A stretch of DNA of 64,000 nucleotides from Pseudomonas maumuensis (lineage in GTDB: Bacteria; Pseudomonadota; Gammaproteobacteria; Pseudomonadales; Pseudomonadaceae): contig NZ_CP077077.1 in NCBI RefSeq assembly GCF_019139675.1, positions 3,658,001-3,722,000 on the forward strand. Reading direction: 5' to 3'. The translations under genes were made by a program, and so were the position numbers. The notes under the pieces were generated by a model that searched no databases, was not told where the DNA came from, and was given only the letters and a program-made list of their open reading frames with translations. Positions 62,160 through 64,000 of this stretch are shown here, one piece after another (the stretch's first letter is position 1; every line of letters begins with the position of its first letter).

Positions 62160-62624
62160 ATGTCCCGCCCCCCACTGCCGCCGTTCACCCGTGAAACCGC
62201 CATCGAGAAAGTCCGTCTTGCCGAAGACGGCTGGAACAGCCGCGACGCGGCCAAGGTGGCCCTGGCATACACCACCGACACCCGCTGGCGCAATCGCGCT
62301 GAATTCTGCAACAGCCGCGAGGAGGCCCAGGCCTTCCTCACCCGCAAGTGGAACCGCGAGCTCGAATACCGCCTGATCAAGGAGCTCTGGGCCTTCACCG
62401 ACAACCGCATCGCCGTGCGCTACGCCTATGAGTACCGCGACGACAGCGGCCAGTGGTACCGCGCCTATGGCAACGAGAACTGGGAGTTCGCCGAGGACGG
62501 CCTGATGCGCAATCGCCACGCCAGCATCAACGAACAACCCATCAGCGAAGCCGAGCGCAAGTTCCGCTGGCCACTGGGACGCCGTCCGGACGATCACCCG
62601 GGCCTGAGCGACTTCGGCTTCTGA
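62160..62624 (+). CDS. NTF2-like (DUF1348) protein
   Basis: The 154-residue protein is a SnoaL/NTF2-type cone fold of the DUF1348 family. Signature pieces are [84 protein letters not shown] and [23 protein letters not shown]. Function unknown; homologues are widespread soluble proteins. The ATG at 62160 is preferred to an upstream TTG. A hairpin follows at 62644. Confidence 0.88.
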   Translation: MSRPPLPPFTRETAIEKVRLAEDGWNSRDAAKVALAYTTDTRWRNRAEFCNSREEAQAFLTRKWNRELEYRLIKELWAFTDNRIAVRYAYEYRDDSGQWYRAYGNENWEFAEDGLMRNRHASINEQPISEAERKFRWPLGRRPDDHPGLSDFGF

Positions 62625-62643
62625 AGACCAACACCGGATCTGC

Positions 62644-62662
62644 GGGGCCGCTCGACGGCCCC
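62644..62662. terminator. Hairpin between convergent genes
   Basis: GGGGCCG - CTCGA - CGGCCCC, 7-bp stem, followed by GTTTC. It separates the NTF2-like gene from the convergent binding-protein gene. Confidence 0.7.
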
Positions 62663-62665
62663 GTT

Positions 62666-63847
62666 TCAGGTTTGGGAAACCGCCGACTTCATCCGCCAAC
62701 GTCTGCTGGAAGCAAAGCAGAGTTTCACCCTCGAAAGTACAACGATGTCGGCGGGCAAGGCGGATTGCTTCGTCGAGCAGTACGCCCTCCTCACCGCAGC
62801 GCTTGCCGGCCAGCGCTGCAACTCCTCCCATAGGCTGGCGTAGCGCGCCTGTACCGCAGGCGGGCAGGCCAAGGTGAACTCGGCGTTATCCAGCACCGCC
62901 TGGGGGATATTCAGTTCGGGCGCTGTCTTCAGGTGCTCGGGCAGAAAAGCATCGGCGCCTTCGATGCCTGTGGCATAGCCGTGAAACGTCGAATTGAGCG
63001 CGGCATTGCGCGGCTCGAGCACGAAGTCCATGAACAACCGCGCATTCTCCACATTGCGCGCCTGAGCCAGCAGCACCAGGCTATCGCTGAACACCTGTGT
63101 CCCCTCGCGCGGCAGGCCAAAATGGATGTGGGCATTGGCCAGGCGCTGGCGCAGGGCCGCGCCGTTCCAGTCGATACTCGCCTGGAAATGCCCGCTGGCC
63201 ATCATTGCCACGCTGCCATAGTCCAGCGCCTTCCAGGCTGGCCTCGCCTTGAGCAAGGTCGTCCGCACCTTGGCCATCAGCGCGGGATCGGCCTCGCACA
63301 TGCGCCCGCCATGCAAGCGCACCGCGGCGTAGATCACCTCGTTGAGATCGGCACCGATATTGATGGTGCCGACTAGGGCTGCGGGTGGATCCAGGACCAC
63401 TGACCAGGTATCGATATCGCCGCTGTAGCGGTCGCCATGCACCGTCACACCCACCACACCCCATGCCCATGGCAGCGAATGCTCGCGCCGTGGGTCGAAT
63501 GGCGGATCGGCCCAGGCGGCCTGGACATGCCGGAAGTTGCCCAGGCTGGCCGCCCCGCTCGGCCGCAACAGGTGCGCCTCGCGCCAGGCGGGCAGAAAGT
63601 TGCTGGCGACCACCGCCAGGTCCGCCTCTATCTTGCCCTCGCGCAACTCGGCCAGCGCCGCTTCACTGGTGCGGTACTCGATCAGCCGCACCTTGATGCC
63701 GTGGGCCTGCTCGAACCTGGCCAGCAGCTCGGGGCTGGTGTAACTCTCCCAGTTGTACAGGGTCAGGTTACCGGCGGCACTGACCAGTCCGGTCAGCAGC
63801 AGGTTGCACACACCAGCCAGCAGGCCAGTGAACAGCGTCTTGAACAT
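62666..63847 (-). CDS. Polyamine-type (PotD/PotF) periplasmic binding protein
   Basis: The 393-residue protein has a signal peptide (LLAGVCNLLLTGLVSAAG) and the PotD/PotF start LTLYNWESYTSPELLARFEQAHGIKV, then LPWAWGVVGVTVHGDRY and GYATGIEGADAFLPEHLK. It should bind a polyamine or similar amine. The final 45-50 residues (from about WPASAAVRRAYCSTK) extend beyond the usual end of the family (about 345-365 residues), are Arg/Ser-rich and look unlike a folded domain. No permease or ATPase is visible in the window. Confidence 0.85.
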   Translation of the reverse strand: MFKTLFTGLLAGVCNLLLTGLVSAAGNLTLYNWESYTSPELLARFEQAHGIKVRLIEYRTSEAALAELREGKIEADLAVVASNFLPAWREAHLLRPSGAASLGNFRHVQAAWADPPFDPRREHSLPWAWGVVGVTVHGDRYSGDIDTWSVVLDPPAALVGTINIGADLNEVIYAAVRLHGGRMCEADPALMAKVRTTLLKARPAWKALDYGSVAMMASGHFQASIDWNGAALRQRLANAHIHFGLPREGTQVFSDSLVLLAQARNVENARLFMDFVLEPRNAALNSTFHGYATGIEGADAFLPEHLKTAPELNIPQAVLDNAEFTLACPPAVQARYASLWEELQRWPASAAVRRAYCSTKQSALPADIVVLSRVKLCFASSRRWRMKSAVSQT

Positions 63848-63875
63848 GGTGCGCTTCCTTAGCGGGGTTCATGGG

Positions 63876-64000
63876 TCAGGCCATGGGTAGCAGGATGCGG
63901 CCCAGCGCCACCTGCTCGGCGCGCTCGTCGGTCCCGTCCAGCGTGGAGTAGGCGATCGAGGCAGAAAACAGCATGAGCATCACCGAGGCTGTGCGCAGGA
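63876..64000 (-). CDS. 3' end of a gene continuing beyond the window
   Basis: The minus-strand frame enters at 64000 and stops at TGA 63876-63878, giving about 40 residues (... TASVMLMLFSASIAYSTLDG ... LGRILLPMA). The visible part contains a hydrophobic stretch. The family cannot be assigned from this fragment. It lies 28 bp upstream of the binding-protein gene on the same strand. Confidence 0.5.
   Translation of the reverse strand, partial: LRTASVMLMLFSASIAYSTLDGTDERAEQVALGRILLPMA

Noticed and set aside
62625..62830. Plus-strand coding beyond the NTF2-like gene
   Set aside because: A protein-like frame is readable here, but it is antisense to the binding-protein gene and lacks a start with a ribosome binding site.

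Overview
The window is a GC-rich chromosomal segment from a gamma-proteobacterium. Gene content and order (rbsBACRKD-ansB-DUF1654-endA, tsdBA, a csrA/rsmE-KaiC cluster, sohB-phosphatase-SCP2-phosphotransferase-SDR, cysI-DUF934), frequent REP palindromes and the RpoN/LexA/ModE-like sites all point to Pseudomonas, most likely the P. putida group. This is inferred from reading the sequence; no database search was run.

Region by region. 1-2005: a truncated TetR regulator divergent from a flavodoxin-fold oxidoreductase, an I78 inhibitor lipoprotein and a small unknown protein. 1977-9140: a ribose/nucleoside operon on the minus strand (rbsB-A-C-R-K-D plus an exported nucleoside hydrolase) under a perfect LacI-type operator. 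9250-12115: periplasmic glutaminase-asparaginase with a sigma-54 promoter and an AauR-like palindrome; a LexA-boxed pair (DUF1654 and exported endonuclease I); a small RelA/SpoT-type HD hydrolase. 12388-17838: NCS1 permease, acyl-CoA dehydrogenase/LysR pair, small membrane proteins, an orphan sugar-type binding protein. 18055-25741: cysI-DUF934, an AraC/GyrI regulator, dkgB-like reductase, MFS exporter, ahpC-ahpF. 26004-30585: glutathione reductase, galU, the thiosulfate dehydrogenase pair tsdBA, a lipoprotein. 30747-36044: DUF1883 and a 56-aa protein, nitronate monooxygenase, modABC behind a ModE-type operator, topoisomerase IB. 36296-39544: csrA (RsmE type) beside a minus-strand histidine kinase-KaiC-receiver operon. 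40011-47300: tRNA-Leu, DoxX, PL7 lyase, lipoproteins, a CigR-like protein, a complete IS481-family element with a 6-bp target duplication, a P-loop protein, a META protein, and an AT-richer island before tRNA-Cys with an orphan gene behind a LexA-box promoter. 47444-53860: SohB, phosphatase, SCP2, phosphotransferase, SDR, methyltransferase, HTH-PAS-PAS regulator. 53901-64000: SPOR lipoprotein, duplicated tRNA-Val, puuB-like oxidase, a degenerate C39-like lipoprotein, TerC, NhaR, SstT, YceH, an NTF2-like protein, a PotD/PotF-type binding protein and the 3' end of one more gene.

How the genes work together. The exported nucleoside hydrolase can release ribose in the periplasm, where RbsB captures it; RbsAC import it and RbsD/RbsK convert it to ribose 5-phosphate. 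AhpC/AhpF and Gor form a thiol-redox group. TsdB probably takes electrons from TsdA. The histidine kinase, KaiC-like ATPase and single receiver domain are packed tightly enough to suggest a phosphorelay next to a post-transcriptional regulator.

Most of the window is ordinary core genome. The less ordinary observations are the SOS-type promoter upstream of an orphan gene near tRNA-Cys, the catalytically dead C39-like lipoprotein, the unexported PL7 lyase with a diverged active-site motif, the KaiC relay, and the precisely bounded IS481 insertion.
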